From contig NC_063273.1 in assembly GCF_910591885.1 (NCBI RefSeq), forward strand, positions 4,464,001-4,528,000: a stretch of 64,000 nucleotides of DNA, read 5' to 3'. The translations under genes and the position numbers were made by a program. Origin of the DNA: Bombus terrestris. Lineage: Eukaryota; Arthropoda; Insecta; Hymenoptera; Apidae. Shown in pieces: positions 52,772 to 64,000 of the stretch. Within the stretch, counting starts at the first letter, position 1. Each line of letters opens with the position of its first letter. The notes beneath the pieces were generated by a model, which saw only the letters and a program-made list of their open reading frames with translations, made no database searches and had not been told where the DNA came from.

Positions 52772-55256
52772 AATACGAGTCACCTAGTTCCTAAAGTTAT
52801 TATACCGTAAGAAACGTTCAAACTTCAAACTAGTTCCTCTATATGATATATTGCTCGAAACTTTCTGGAAACCTGCTGAGAAGCTCGCGCGATCGATCTA
52901 AGCTGACTCAACGGACTCGTCGCAGAGTTTCTAACAGGGAAATTAGCACGCGATACCGTTTTTTAACCTAGACACAAAAACTAGCGCGGAGTGGTGAACG
53001 CGCGTAGCCTGCATTCCCTCTCGAAATTGTCGATCGTATCCAATCGACCATAAGATTCCTTTGCAATGGCCATTAAACGGGAATTCCTGCCGGGACGAAC
53101 AAGGAAGATTTTAATCCAACAGGCCTCGAACAACGAAGTTTAAGCTCGCAATACGGAATCGGACGCACAATCATCGCCGGTTATCGAGGCTAGTTTATGC
53201 CCATGAACCCATGGTAATACGCGTTTCTCGCGGCGAACGAGGCAATAAACGTTGTCCTAAACAGGCGAGGAATTCATCTGCTCGTTTTATTAACACGCGC
53301 ACCACTCGCGCTCGTTTTTTTCCACTACGCCCTCTGTGTTTAATAACAATAATTTATAACAATTCCATCCTTGGAAGCACAACGAAATAAGAAACCAGCC
53401 CCATACCGTCGTTCCCTTTGAAATTGCGTGTAATCAGGTATACAGGGTGTTTAGGGATAGTTTGCTTTCTTACTGGCATTTCTACTACAAAATTCAATTC
53501 TTCGCAACGTTCGACACATTTCTCTATTTAAAACGACGAACATACGCGTGCTCAAGGTTCTGGTATGAAACTGCTGTTTCCTAAACAGGACGTGTAAAAT
53601 CTATTCGACGGTCCTCCACTTTCGTACCTCGCTGTATATTTCTTCGACTTTCGTTCGAGGGAAGACAAAGAAGAGAAGTTTCAGCGAATTATCCCCATCG
53701 TGGATGTTTTACCATTGCGTTTGAAATTGGACGCGTAGATAGGAGCGAGCCGCAACAGCTATTATTCGCGAAGGTCGTTACACGAGCGAGAGCCGCGCCA
53801 TTGTGTCAAACGGCTAGAATTGCCGCTGTGAACAACGTGAAAATGAAACGGGGGCAACGAGAGCCCCTAAGTCTTTCGCCTGCAGAGCTAAGAAACAAGC
53901 AACGAGCCTCCATTGTGCGCCGTGAAATCTCAGACAGCCTGAAACGAGTCCCCGAGCTCGTGGATTACGTCCGCGGCTAAATGACAGGGGTCACTCGGTG
54001 TACGCAACCATTCCTCGTCCGAGAGGATTATTGAAATGGTTAAGCGCGCGTACGCGAGTTTTACTCCACGCTTTGCTGCCAGGTAGTCTGGCATTGGTGG
54101 AAAAGTTGAACGAAGATTTGGTTCCTGGATGACAGTGGTTATTGGGTCGATTATGTGTCGATCAACATCGATCATATTGTGTTTCGCGCACAATCGTTTT
54201 GTCATTAGATCATCGATGACACATTTATCTACAATGCTTACAGCGAAATTGACAATTTAATAGAGCCTTTCTTTTAAAATCCAAGACTGTCGAATACCGT
54301 TTGACAATACGTTTCATTCTTCTCAGAATACGAAAATGAATATATTGATTGATAAATAACGATTGATAAATTTGATGAGATAATATAATTTATCGTAGAT
54401 CGTAAATATCGCCTCGACAAATGTAGAAAAGCGGCGTTCGTACTCGCGACTCCATGAAATCGTAAGTGATTAATCGAAGTGAAATTTCTGTTTCTACACT
54501 GTCTATGTTAGGTTCGGCAGGTTACAAATACCAGACAAATGTTTCTGGCATATTTAGTAACTACATGATTAATCGATCGAATAAATTTCATAATGTAAGA
54601 CCATTAAATCGATGAGGTAACGAAAATATCTTAATTACGAAGTTAAACTTTAATATACCGGTAATATCTAACGATCCAACCTCGACTTTTCTCAGCTGGC
54701 TAACTCGATTCCCGCGATCTTTCGCTGTCGACATGTAAATCGAAAACTCTGATAACATCTTTTAACGTGCTAATTATCCACTTTGGTGAAACAACTGGCT
54801 GCGAAAAGGTCAAGATCTGGGTGTGAAACGACCTGCACAAACTTTGCACCGGAGAAACTGTTCGATTCGTCCCGATCAACGACAGCCGAGTTTCGCACGG
54901 ATAAAATAAATTTCAAACGATTCTTAACCTCGCTTATTAAGCCTCGTATCCTGCACGACGATTTCTCTCGTTAAGCCAACGATATCCTCGATGTTTCTCA
55001 CGAGAAACCCGCCATTTCGCTATCGCTGCCCTTGCAAACATTTCACCTTGGTCTAGGGAATTCTTTCACGCGCGGCCGACGAGCAAACGATCCATCGTGA
55101 GATTTCGTCCTGGACGTACCCGGACACCCGATTTACCCGCGCCACAAAATTATTATTAATTCGCCCTATAATCGCGTGCGTCTATCAACGTGGTGTCGTA
55201 AAAAATATGCGCTCCCGTGCTTCCTGAGCTCGTTTCGCCGTTGCATGGGACGATAA

Positions 55257-55404
55257 TTATCGTCTGCTCGGACTTAAGCCTTTCGTGAAGCGTTGCGTGG
55301 AACGATCGTCCAACTGTACAAGAATCGCGCTGCGAACGTGATCTATACCTTGTTTCGTGTATCCACCAATGGCGGTTGCACGATAAGGTACACGTTCACG
55401 ACTT
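55257..55404 (-). other. candidate terminal exon, about 48 codons
   Basis: On the minus strand a superb acceptor (a C/T run of about 25 nt ending in tttttcgcag, AG at 55406-55405) opens a frame reading RVPYRATAIGGYTKQGIDHV and ending in SPSRR then TAA at 55259-55257. Only the first base completes a split codon. No AATAAA polyadenylation signal is visible in the next 150 nt downstream, and no upstream partner exon was found. The peptide matches no family I know. It could be chance. Confidence 0.2.
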
Positions 55405-56215
55405 CTGCGAAAAAGAAACGAGAAGAAAAAGAGGAGTCTCCGATGGTAGGAACATGGTAAATGATCGAGTTTCAACGTGGAACCGAAGAAACGAGTTAAC
55501 GAACTACGAGGAGAGGATACGGTAAAAGGATGGTGTTGGTTGGCGATGATGAAAGTGACGATGAGTGGAGAATATTGGCTAATGCTGGCTAATGTTCCGC
55601 GTTTCAACAACTCGAACCCTTTTTACGAAGGTGTCTAAGCATCCAAGAAACGGAAACCCATCGCATAACGTCTAATTAGTATCCGCTACACTGGCGTCTA
55701 GTGGTTTCAAGTATATTAGCATTCGTTTCTATCCTATCCGCGGCACTTTTTTGTCAAATCGAAAAAACCAAAGCAAGATTGATTCTACAATGTCCGTGCG
55801 AGACTAAATCAAACGTCTAACGACGAAATTGTCGGTATCAGGAAGAATCCCGTGGTTTTTTTCAACGCTAGAGTAGTTTTTACGAAATGCTCATTACCCG
55901 ACCATTTTCTAACACCGCTACCTTTACTTCGTTGCATGATAACGATTGTCGCGTTGGCAAAAATTTTAAAGTCGTTACTATTCCGTTCTATACAACGATA
56001 CTAAAGGACCGAAACGTTAATCGATGAACGAACTATCGTTATTTCGTAACGAGAAAGGGTTAAAGGGATAAACGACCTTAATGTTTCTTAAGTACCTCTC
56101 TAGCTCGTAGGGACGAGCATAGAGGACGCGTATAGAGGCGCCGCTCGTTAAAACAAACGCAAAGTGAACCGGTCACGCCCGATCGGCTAGTCGTTACCCT
56201 CGATACACCCCGGAA

Positions 56216-56240
56216 TATTAATTAAGCGGCGTAATTAATA
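56216..56240. promoter_or_regulatory. symmetrical pair of TAATTA homeodomain-type sites
   Basis: tattaatta and taattaata form perfect inverted 9-bp arms around a 7-nt GC-rich spacer (agcggcg). Each arm contains ATTA/TAAT cores of the kind bound by homeodomain proteins. More TAATT-type words follow at about 56318-56336 (cgtaattattgtaattgg). This looks like a small homeodomain-site cluster; there is no evidence of activity. Confidence 0.3.
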
Positions 56241-59200
56241 GAGAGTACGGGGCAGGTACGGGTAGTTGAGCGCGGACAGGAGTTAGCGACGAGCATTGCT
56301 CAGGCGCCACAGTTATCGTAATTATTGTAATTGGCGTTTACGAGGGCCATGAAGAGACACCGGCTGGTCCGCTTCTCTCAGGAGCATCCGAGCGGAGAAG
56401 ACGACTCGATCTTCCGGTTCTTCGACGATCGAAGGTCGGTCAGAGCCTCGTGGATTACGCCACGGATGTGCCCTTTCGTGTATCCACTATGTTACTTTGT
56501 TCGATGAGGCTCAATGGCGGAGAAAATGGCTGGTGAACGACCAGATGAAATGACCACATTGTTTAAGGAGGTCACGAAGGCGAGGTGAAATCTTTTTCTC
56601 CGTCTTTCTTTTTTAGGAATGCCATATCTATATCTTGTTTACGTATCCATAGTATGTTAATGTCTTAACCGGTATAAATGCTGGCAATTATAACTGTTAT
56701 AAAAATATAGATGGTGAAACACGAAACGTACTGGCCGCATCATACGAGATTCCACTGTATATGCAAATTTCATATTTCCTAATGAAAAAAGATCTTAAAT
56801 ACAGCTAATTTGTGAAATGTTCATTGGTTGTTGTAGTACGTTTCTGCTTAATCTGGACCGGTTCGATCGGTCTAGTGGACTCGATTTACTCGTAACTGGT
56901 CGACAAGTTGTCCTAAAAACGTGTCGTATCTAGCATCCCTATCGATACGACAAACGCGTCTATCTTTCAAAGAGTTACTTTCCCACAGGTGGAGTCTTTT
57001 ACATTCCAGAAACGATCGACTCGAACGACCTGTGTTTTGCGCGATCGGTAATTGCTTCTGATAAAACGTTGTTTTATCGCGCTCGCTTCCTATAAGTAGC
57101 TTTTTGCCCCGGTTGCAGACTCGGTGTTTCCTCCAGCGTGAAAGAAGAAGATCGCGCCACGAGGACACGGGGCAAGGAGGCGGATAAAAAAGAAGGAAGA
57201 AGGACCACGTCTCGTTGCGCTCGCACAAGCGAGAATGCATTAAACCACTCTGTCGAAAAATCACGCCGAGCGTAACGTGTTTAGCACGATATAATCTGAT
57301 GCGGTGATGCAACGCGCTTGGTAATATATTAGCAAGTCAAAGTTGCGCTGGAACCGGTTCATAAAGCGTTAACAAACTATTTCGAACGGGCAACATAAAT
57401 TATCGTCGATCGGGAGGCTTTCCCCTGCTACGTCGCAATCGGCAGCAACGTCGAAAACAGCAACAATGTTAGCCGCTACGCGTCGTTCGATCTTCTTATC
57501 GAGACGAAGGTGAGAAAGCTTCGGAAGAGAGATAAAAGAGAAAGCGCGTAAAGATGCGATTATTGTTGGTAAGATCCTCGAAACGATGCCGACGTTCGGA
57601 TAACTCCCTTGAAAACGAGAGTCCACTCGTTTTATTCGCGCATCGCGGGGATTACTCTAGCGTGGAAAGTCGGTAAGCATCGCAGTCGCTGGTCACAGTT
57701 CGATGAACCGAGGAATCTTTGAATTCTTCGAACGAAACATCGAATTAGAGCAGCAGCGTGACCGAAAAATCGTTTGGAAACGAAAGGTTGACTAATTGAA
57801 AGGAGAAATATTTCTCCATGCGAAATCCGCTTCTCCGTTTGGAATTAAAGACAGAGTTTATACGAGACACGTCGCGGCATGACAAATTTACGATTCGCAT
57901 CTAATCGCGTGTGATTAAGGAAGCTCTCGTGAGCAGAGAAACCGTTTAGATTCCGAGGTATTCGTTGCCGCTAGCCAAATCGAATCTATGTCCCAATTAA
58001 CGTGAAATTAGCATAATAATTAAATGTAAAATAATAAAATGGCGAAGATCGAAAGCTGGGGCCGCAAAATTCCAAGTTTTCGTCTTCGTCTTACCGAATA
58101 AGATTGTCGATTCGACGCAACGTTTTCGTCGGTACCAGTGGAGTGGGCGAAAACTCGGAATTTTTCACCTATCTCAAAATGACTGAGAGAGGCTAACTAC
58201 CTTTTGGACGGCGATCATTCAGTCTCGTTAACCGTGAGAAGAACAGATCGGAGCAGGTACTTGGAAATAGACGCGCGTGTCTTTTTGGTCAAATGACGTC
58301 CGCGGTGTCTTCGCGGTCGTTGCATCCGCGATAGGCGCGGACAAAGAAGCTGTTCACCTTCGCGAAATCGATATCGGTAGCCTGCCGATTGATAAACGAG
58401 ATGCTGGAATCGCGCTCCCTTGTCACGTACGGATCTCTGTTCGCGCCTTATCTTATCGCGGGGTAAATTAATTCAGTAAAATTTCTCTAGTCACGGCCTT
58501 CGAAAATCTAAAAGTCTGCAAGCAGAGATTTCCCCGAGACGTAAGTCTGGCGTGATCGAGTGACAGAGATCGATAAGAATCGTGTAAAATAAACGAGGCT
58601 AGCTGGCAGCCATTTCGAGTGGCGCGGCGACCGTGTCCTTGCGCGCATTCAAATCACCGGTATTAAGCAGCGGTACGCGACTATTGAGACGTGTATCGAA
58701 GACAGTCTGGTGAAAAATGTCAGCGACAATATATGCTTGGAGGAGGAAAAACGAAGATGGGGACGAAGATGGTCGAACAGAGTCAGATAAATCAAGGAAG
58801 AGAGAGCCGAGAGCTGTGAAACGTTCGATCGCAAAGTCTACCTGAACTTCACCACCGTATACTGGATTTCTTATCTGCCGACATATCGAGCCGCGGTAGA
58901 AACGTTTAATTATCGCATTCGTTTCTCGTTATCAAGGCAGTTAAAATAGGCCTCGATAATGCTCGACACTCCTGGACGGCCTGTTTTCCTTTTGTTCAAA
59001 GGCTACGCAACGAGTACCTACTTTAATACGACAGATATACTTACTACCATCGTGTGCATTGTGCATTACCCTATACAAATATCCTACCAATTTTCTTATC
59101 TAGCAGGCTGATGCTACTTGAAGGTACGAGATGCCCGCGGTAAAAGCAAGAGAAAGAGCGACGACGGAACAAACGATCGTCCTATTTGTATCTGGAATTA

Positions 59201-59758
59201 GAGATCCTCCGGGGTGAGACCGGTACGCGTGCCCTCTTCCACGCAGACCGAGCATTACAAGAACGATGGAGAGGCGCATCATCAAGGGCCGTTCGAAGAA
59301 TCACCGAGTAGGACCACGGGCCCTTTTACGGTCAGGGAACCTAGCCGCACCGTCTACGCTAACAATGTTTGTTATAGCAAACGTACGACGCGGAATGTAC
59401 GCATTATATCATTACGCATTATTACCCATTACATACCTCGTTACACCGTATGTATCGTATATTATGCCGGCTACGTCGGTAGAAAAACTGAGGGATTTCT
59501 CTCTGGCCCGTTCGCCGCTGATGGGACTCGCGGGACCATTACCATGCAAGATGCGTGGCGAGGGCCCAGCCGCGTGTACCTGCGCGCGTAATACGTGGCG
59601 CGGGGATATCTAATTGTATAGTAAATAACCTTCGTAAATTACGCATATAATGCTTAATGCCGACGTCGGGAGGCGCATTGTGCGGCACCTATCGCGCCAT
59701 GACATTCAGTCCCCACGACTCGCTTCGAGCGATCACCGCTGGCTTACACCACCACTCC

Positions 59759-59763
<5 letters not shown>

Positions 59764-59804
<41 letters not shown>

Positions 59805-59813
59805 ATTTCTCTC
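59764..59813. repeat. (CT)n microsatellite
   Basis: About 14 CT units, then an interrupted continuation (ctttctctctctctatttctctc). Confidence 0.95.
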
Positions 59814-61606
59814 GGTATACTCTTTCTCTGGCGTCAATAGAAATCTCGAGTCGTTGTGCTATCGTTATTTCAAAACGTCCCCCATGGAACAGTCTGTGAA
59901 GAATCGCGGACAGTCTAGGTGGCACGCTGGCATTTACTAGCGCTATTTCAGAAGCATCTCAGATATCGAGTGACATTAACACGTTCGCAGAATTTCACAC
60001 AGATTACACCCACGTGTCAAACGAAATGTACGCGTTTTTCGAAGAATTTGGTCCGGTTAAACAGTAACCTATATACGCGATAGTAATACGAAGAAGCAGA
60101 TTTTTCTTCGCGATTATGAAATTCGATAGAAGTTGTACTGCGATAAGAATGTGCGAAAAAAATTACACGAAATTTTTACGTAGATAAGCGACGATAATGT
60201 CTGGGTAGAGATAATTAGATATTGTACTGATAATATCTTGCAAATACGTCGTTACGAAAGCTGCATAAAAGAAACCGCGAAAAAGTTTCTAGAAATCAAA
60301 GAAACAGCGACAAACGATAGGCTACGTTTGATAATGGCAAAAATAAACGCAATAATCTACTCGATATCTATATCTACGCTACCAAACCTTGACGAAAACG
60401 TTGCAAATAATTCTAATCTAAAGCTCGATCTAAATAGTTAATCCCTCTTCTTAATACTTAATCTTCTCGAAAACTAACTGGAAAATAAAATTCTCGAAAA
60501 TGCCGATATTTATTTTTGATAAATTTGTATTCCATTTGGAGATTAGTCGCGTGACTCGTTCGATCCTCGCTATCTCATACATGTCTCGAACCAAGCGGTA
60601 ATTACAGGTGCAGTACACCTCGGCGGCGAATACGATACGGCTCGGGTCTGCATCTGGTTCACAGGACCGCGAAAGCGGGTTACATTATACTCGGTAGTTC
60701 GGACGTAACCCGGAACACACGCGGTTGCGCAACCCGTACGAAACCTTCCAGCGTAACATTGACTTTTTCAAGTGTAATTGCCGTTCGCGCGCTCCGATTA
60801 CTAATCGACGCGGCCGGTGAACGTGACACACATTCGATTTTAACCTCGACGGCAGTCACTCGTGCGCGCCGCGTTTACGGGCCATTGTCCGCTTCTGGAT
60901 GCGAGAAAAACCCGTGGAAAAATGGTGATCGTCTATTAAGCAGTCGTTTGGAACTGAAAAAGAATTGCACTCCTGGAACGTATATTATTCGCGATTCTTC
61001 CTCGACCAAGATCGGAGCTCGTTGCGCGAAATTATACGCGAACGTAGCTGTAGAGGTTTCGAAATTACGAAGGATATATATTTATACGCGAATAGGAATA
61101 TCGATATTACGTTAGCGTTTTGCGTACGTTACGTGATTCCATTGGTAGCGAACAGACTGTTCGTACGGTGCACCGCAAGCAAGGCAACGTTAGAGAATCC
61201 GGATTTGCAAAACCAGTTCGGCCCAAGCCGTGTATTAACAGTTAATAATAGTAAGGCGTAATTGCGATATTCTAATATTGGCAAGGATTGGGAAAAAGGG
61301 ATAAGGTTAACGCAAGTTCGGCTAGAACAGCTGGCGAGACTTTACAACGTGCTCGCTACGCTACAGCTATGACAATTTGTTACTACTTCGTCAGTGGAAT
61401 TGGGCATTCATTACTCAGACTAGTCACGTCGATTGACAAACGTCATCGTTAACGTGTCGAAAGGCATTTAGTATGCTCGAGAGAATAGACATTTAAGAAT
61501 CGAAGTATCTCGTAAAAATGGATATACAAAGGTACTCGTAATATCAAATACTTGGTATCAAAATTATTCGATTACGGTAGCACTAAGCAGAATATGTATA
61601 AATTTA

Positions 61607-61819
61607 TTAGGTTGTCCGAAAAGTTGTTTTCGTTTCATAAGGTGATAATAAATGAGCCACAATTTCTGTTTTATATTATTTTATTGAATCAGCTACGATC
61701 CATTTCGTTCTATCTCTATTATTATGTTCGTAAATAATTCAATAAACTAATATAAAACAAAAAACATTGTGCGCCTATTATTTCCTTACAAGACGAAAGA
61801 AACATTTCGGACAACCTAA
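61607..61819. mobile_element. mariner-type MITE, near-palindromic, TA target duplication
   Basis: A 213-bp non-coding element. It begins with ttaggttgtccgaaa and ends with the reverse complement of the same 15 bases. Each end is flanked by a TA dinucleotide (61605-61606 and 61820-61821), which is the target-site duplication expected for Tc1/mariner insertion. The similarity between the ends is not limited to a short terminal repeat. The left arm 61607-61689 and the reverse complement of the right arm 61737-61819 are both 83 nt and align along their whole length at very roughly three quarters identity, with compensating 3-nt indels. They also share the internal block gttttatatta and the inner end tttattgaat. 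Only about 47 nt remain in the middle. No transposase can be encoded, so it must have been moved in trans by a mariner transposase. The superfamily assignment rests on the TA duplication and terminal sequence; the subfamily is not determined. Confidence 0.92.
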
Positions 61820-62153
61820 TAGAAGAACGTTTGTTGAAAGCTGCAAATATTCGAGGTCTCTTGGAAATGTTGGAGTATTCTAAAGCCGAGATTACTTCGG
61901 TGAACCGAGGTACTCTCGATAACACGGACGTTCGAGAATACAGGTACTGCAGAATGCAGCTATTCGAGAGTATAAATTTCGACGCCGATCGACACGCTCC
62001 TCGTCCTTAGGGCGAACCACTAACGGTAAGGGATCAGGGAAAAAAGGGGAAAAAAGACGAGAGACGAAGAAGAGGAGAACGATGGCTCGCCAGTCTCGGT
62101 TTACGATCACCTTGCGAGAGAAGTCCCTGCCCCTTTGACCGCCATTTTTTCAG

Positions 62154-62290
62154 ACGATGCTAACAAATGGAGCGCGTAGAACGTTTCGGAGCACGTCAAG
62201 ACAGAAGGGAACTTGGAGGTTCGTTTTTGCTTTGAAATGTATACGGGCAGCGGTGAAGGAACAGATCACCGCGCGTCTCGTTCATGAATG
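62154..62290 (+). other. candidate 137-nt exon
   Basis: The acceptor is cgccattttttcag (AG 62152-62153) and the possible donor is GTAAAC at 62291. The frame beginning ACG ATG CTA is open across the whole segment (MLTNGARRTFRSTSRQKG ... LVHEW), ending just past the donor in a TAA. The donor lacks the G at position 5. The segment is close to the candidate promoter block near 63 kb, but on the opposite strand from the minus-strand donor there. Family unknown. Confidence 0.15.
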
Positions 62291-62866
62291 GTAAACATTA
62301 TTACGATCGTCGAAATGTTTTTCTATAGCGGAGTAATAATTCGTCGTGGTAAACGGAAGAACGCGTGTTTTCTTTGAACGCGTATTTCACAATGAATGTA
62401 ATCGTGAGACGTGTTGGGGTGTTGATCGTAATAACAACGGAAATTAACGCGCGTTGCTTATTTACAAGCTACTTTGCGAAAATTAGTTTCGATGCAAATG
62501 GGACGCCATTTGTCCGACCACGAAATAAACTTTAACCGTTTAATCGCCGCGACGTCGATTCGATTCTTTCGGCAAAATATTAATCCCCGATATCAATATC
62601 CGTGTAATTACGAATCTATCTACCGTACGACGACCTTTAACAGATCGAGTAATAAAAACACGATCGGTCTCCAGGACGTACAATCACTCAACCTCGAACA
62701 GAAATACGTACAGTTTTCTCGATAGAACACGGAAAGTTCCGTTACCCTATTAATCGCCAAAAGTTCCGAGAAAGCCGATGAAGTAAGCTGGCCCTGCGGG
62801 ACATAAGGTCCAGTGGACACGTCGCGTCGCTACGAAAACGATATCCTACTAAAACTTTCCACTCAC

Positions 62867-62966
62867 CTGCTGCCACTGCCTCCGATCCAGAACGTGGTGA
62901 ACGACGGTCGCCGTGAGGCACGTCCGCTTGCAAACTAATTTTTGTTTTCCCCACTGGTAACTCCAC
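62867..62966 (-). other. candidate first exon ending in a strong donor
   Basis: On the minus strand, CAGCAG is followed by GTGAGT (62866-62861), a near-perfect donor. All three frames near the end of the putative exon are open; one reads WSYQWGKQKLVCKRT and ends exactly in phase at the donor. No pyrimidine-rich acceptor precedes it. Instead TATATATAG lies upstream on the same strand around 63009-63017, so a promoter-proximal first exon is possible. The left limit given is firm (the donor); the right limit is arbitrary. Confidence 0.22.
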
Positions 62967-63239
62967 TGTGGCACTGTATTACCGTATATCTACTGTACGT
63001 ATGTATATCTATATATACATGTATCTAACTCTTCGGCTGTACGTACGTAGATACCGGGCGTATATGTGTTGGTTTCCAACCACGAAAAGGGGATGCGTCC
63101 GCGCGATTCAAGGCGACAAGTACGAGGGAATCACGTGAAATCACCGTTTCGTATTTCGACGTGAGCCGAACGAAAATACGTGGAAAAGAGACGGAGTAAC
63201 CGGCAGGGAGAAAAGGAGAGTGACGACTGGCCCTGCTCT

Positions 63240-63300
63240 GACACAGATCACTGACCAATTCCGCTAGAGGACTGACGCGGTACTGACTCGACGTCGCATC
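63240..63300 (-). promoter_or_regulatory. initiator-like TCAGT cluster in CpG-rich block
   Basis: Read on the minus strand, three TCAGT words occur within about 45 nt (for example ggtcagtgatc and gagtcagtacc). TCAGT is the arthropod initiator core. The surrounding DNA, 63240-63420, is dense in CpG. The donor at 62866 on the same strand lies about 400 nt downstream. Short motifs like this are common, so the call is weak. Confidence 0.25.
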
Positions 63301-63471
63301 TGGCGAGGAGCGCGACAACCGGCTTCCAGGCGTTCGGCCTGTTTCGACCGAGTTCGGCTTCGTTCGCCGCTCGAACCTGTGGCTGCGGACGTGTGCGCGT
63401 ACCGAACGAACGCGCGTCCGTACGTTTCTATACGAACGTGTGCGTACAGGTACTGGGTATAGTACATCAAG
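63240..63471 (+). other. candidate plus-strand first exon ending in a strong donor
   Basis: At 63468-63477 the sequence is caag followed by gtaagtaac, an excellent donor for a plus-strand exon ending at 63471. The preceding 230 nt are CpG-rich and have no acceptor-like pyrimidine tract, as expected of a first exon. The start is unknown. On the minus strand the donor at 62866 points the other way, so the intervening block may be a divergent promoter. All of this is inference from splice motifs. Confidence 0.2.
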
Positions 63472-63479
63472 GTAAGTAA

Positions 63480-64000
63480 CGTGTACCAAGGTATAGGTAC
63501 GCCCACGCAATTTAGACCCCTGACGATAATGAAGAACTCGGCTGTACCTTACGTGAGCGTGCATTATGGCCGCGTTCGCGCGTTGATACCGTCGAGTGGA
63601 GCGTTTCGACGCGCGTTTCGGTGGTGTGCACGCGCCTGCCGGAATTCGTTTCGTTTTGTTCGCCAGAGAGGAAACCGATAACCTCGACATTTTTGGCGGT
63701 AGATCGTACGACGGTTTCCTCGTTCGCGCCTGCTTCTGCGAAAACGGTAGGTTTAGATCGCTATTATCGATAGCATTTGCCGAACGGAGGTAAAGGGTCG
63801 TTCGAAGATGGTACTTGCGAGAATTTGCATCAACGCGTTCGAACGATCACCTTAATCGTAGCATTATTGCATTAACCGTGCTTTTTGTGGCTGATCTCGC
63901 ATCGCGTTAAGTGTATTACCTTGTAGAAATATTGCCGCGTATCGGTATCAAGCCTTCCTACGGAGAGAAACTGGTTTCACGTTTTGCACGCGCATTCGCT
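63480..64000. other. window end, possible first-intron sequence
   Basis: CpG-rich sequence just past the strong plus-strand donor at 63472. No acceptor or coding frame could be supported before the window ends. Confidence 0.4.

Larger units (their letters stand above)
42735..55250. other. gene-free region
   Basis: Unique spacer with the small repeats listed separately. Two open frames look superficially protein-like (50801-51391 forward, 196 codons with only a TTG start; 53930-54205 reverse, 91 codons). Neither has a family motif, splice support or neighbours, and both are within chance length. A Sox-like cctttgttattt word lies near 47252. Confidence 0.6.
55410..61604. other. gene-free region
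   Basis: Contains the homeodomain-site pair at 56.22 kb, a strong forward acceptor (cgtctttcttttttag, AG 56615-56616) followed after 35 nt by a GTATGT donor, a 10-bp tandem pair (tggctaatgc, tggctaatgt) near 55576 and the CT repeat at 59.76 kb. No gene recognised. Confidence 0.6.

Noticed and set aside
53441..53594. tacagggtgtttagg ... cctaaacaggacgtgta as possible terminal inverted repeats of a small transposon
   Set aside because: The ends match only loosely and need gaps, and no target-site duplication is evident. Motif resemblance alone is not enough.
53958..56463. ctcgtggattacg occurring at about 53957 and 56449
   Set aside because: Dozens of 13-base coincidences are expected in a window of this size; no additional flanking similarity seen.
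63025..63690. 221-codon minus-strand open frame rich in Arg and Ser
   Set aside because: CpG-rich DNA lacks stops; the protein has no recognisable motif, and it overlaps the strong plus-strand donor and the promoter-like block.
1..64000. tRNA, rRNA or CRISPR features
   Set aside because: No A-box/B-box pair with a foldable cloverleaf, no rRNA-like sequence and no regularly spaced direct repeats were found by eye.

Overview
This window looks like non-coding chromosomal DNA from an insect. Hymenoptera (bee or ant) is my best guess. The reasons are a medium GC level, a striking abundance of CpG-containing words (TCGA, CGCG, ACGT) with no sign of CpG depletion, many short microsatellites, no bacterial gene structure on either strand, and one TA-flanked mariner-type miniature transposon. 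The order-level call is an inference from composition, not from a recognised gene. No reading frame could be matched to a known protein family. The longest open frames lie in low-complexity purine/pyrimidine tracts or are about as long as chance would give in 64 kb. I therefore call no protein-coding gene with confidence. I list a few candidate exons where splice signals or an internal duplication give some support.

Layout. From 1 to about 14.8 kb the sequence is gene-free DNA containing a GA repeat (10.28 kb), a CT/CTAT compound microsatellite (11.57 kb), a dense cluster of simple repeats (13.25-13.85 kb), and two pairs of shared words that reveal an old direct duplication (11.15/13.11 kb and 11.79/13.22 kb). 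At 14.84 kb a 56-nt minus-strand segment has a full acceptor and donor and could be a micro-exon. From 15 to 40 kb there is mostly featureless spacer. It holds a diverged direct duplication at 28.47 and 29.28 kb whose two length differences are both exactly 9 nt, and a perfect 18-bp palindrome carrying a CRE core at 36.57 kb. At 40.0-42.7 kb there are long purine-rich tracts and a CpG-dense, promoter-like block. From 43 to 61 kb there is more spacer with small repeats, a three-fold 13-bp ACGTG-bearing tandem repeat (45.33 kb), and a symmetrical pair of TAATTA homeodomain-type sites (56.22 kb). At 61.6 kb lies the clearest element: a 213-bp near-palindromic mariner MITE. At 62.87-63.47 kb two strong splice donors point away from each other around a CpG-rich core with initiator-like motifs, possibly a divergent promoter with first exons.

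One reading, unproven, is that much of the window is intron and flanking DNA of a long minus-strand gene that starts near 63 kb, with further small exons such as the one at 14.84 kb. Transcript evidence would be needed to support or discard this. I found no tRNA, rRNA, CRISPR array or recognisable known microRNA.
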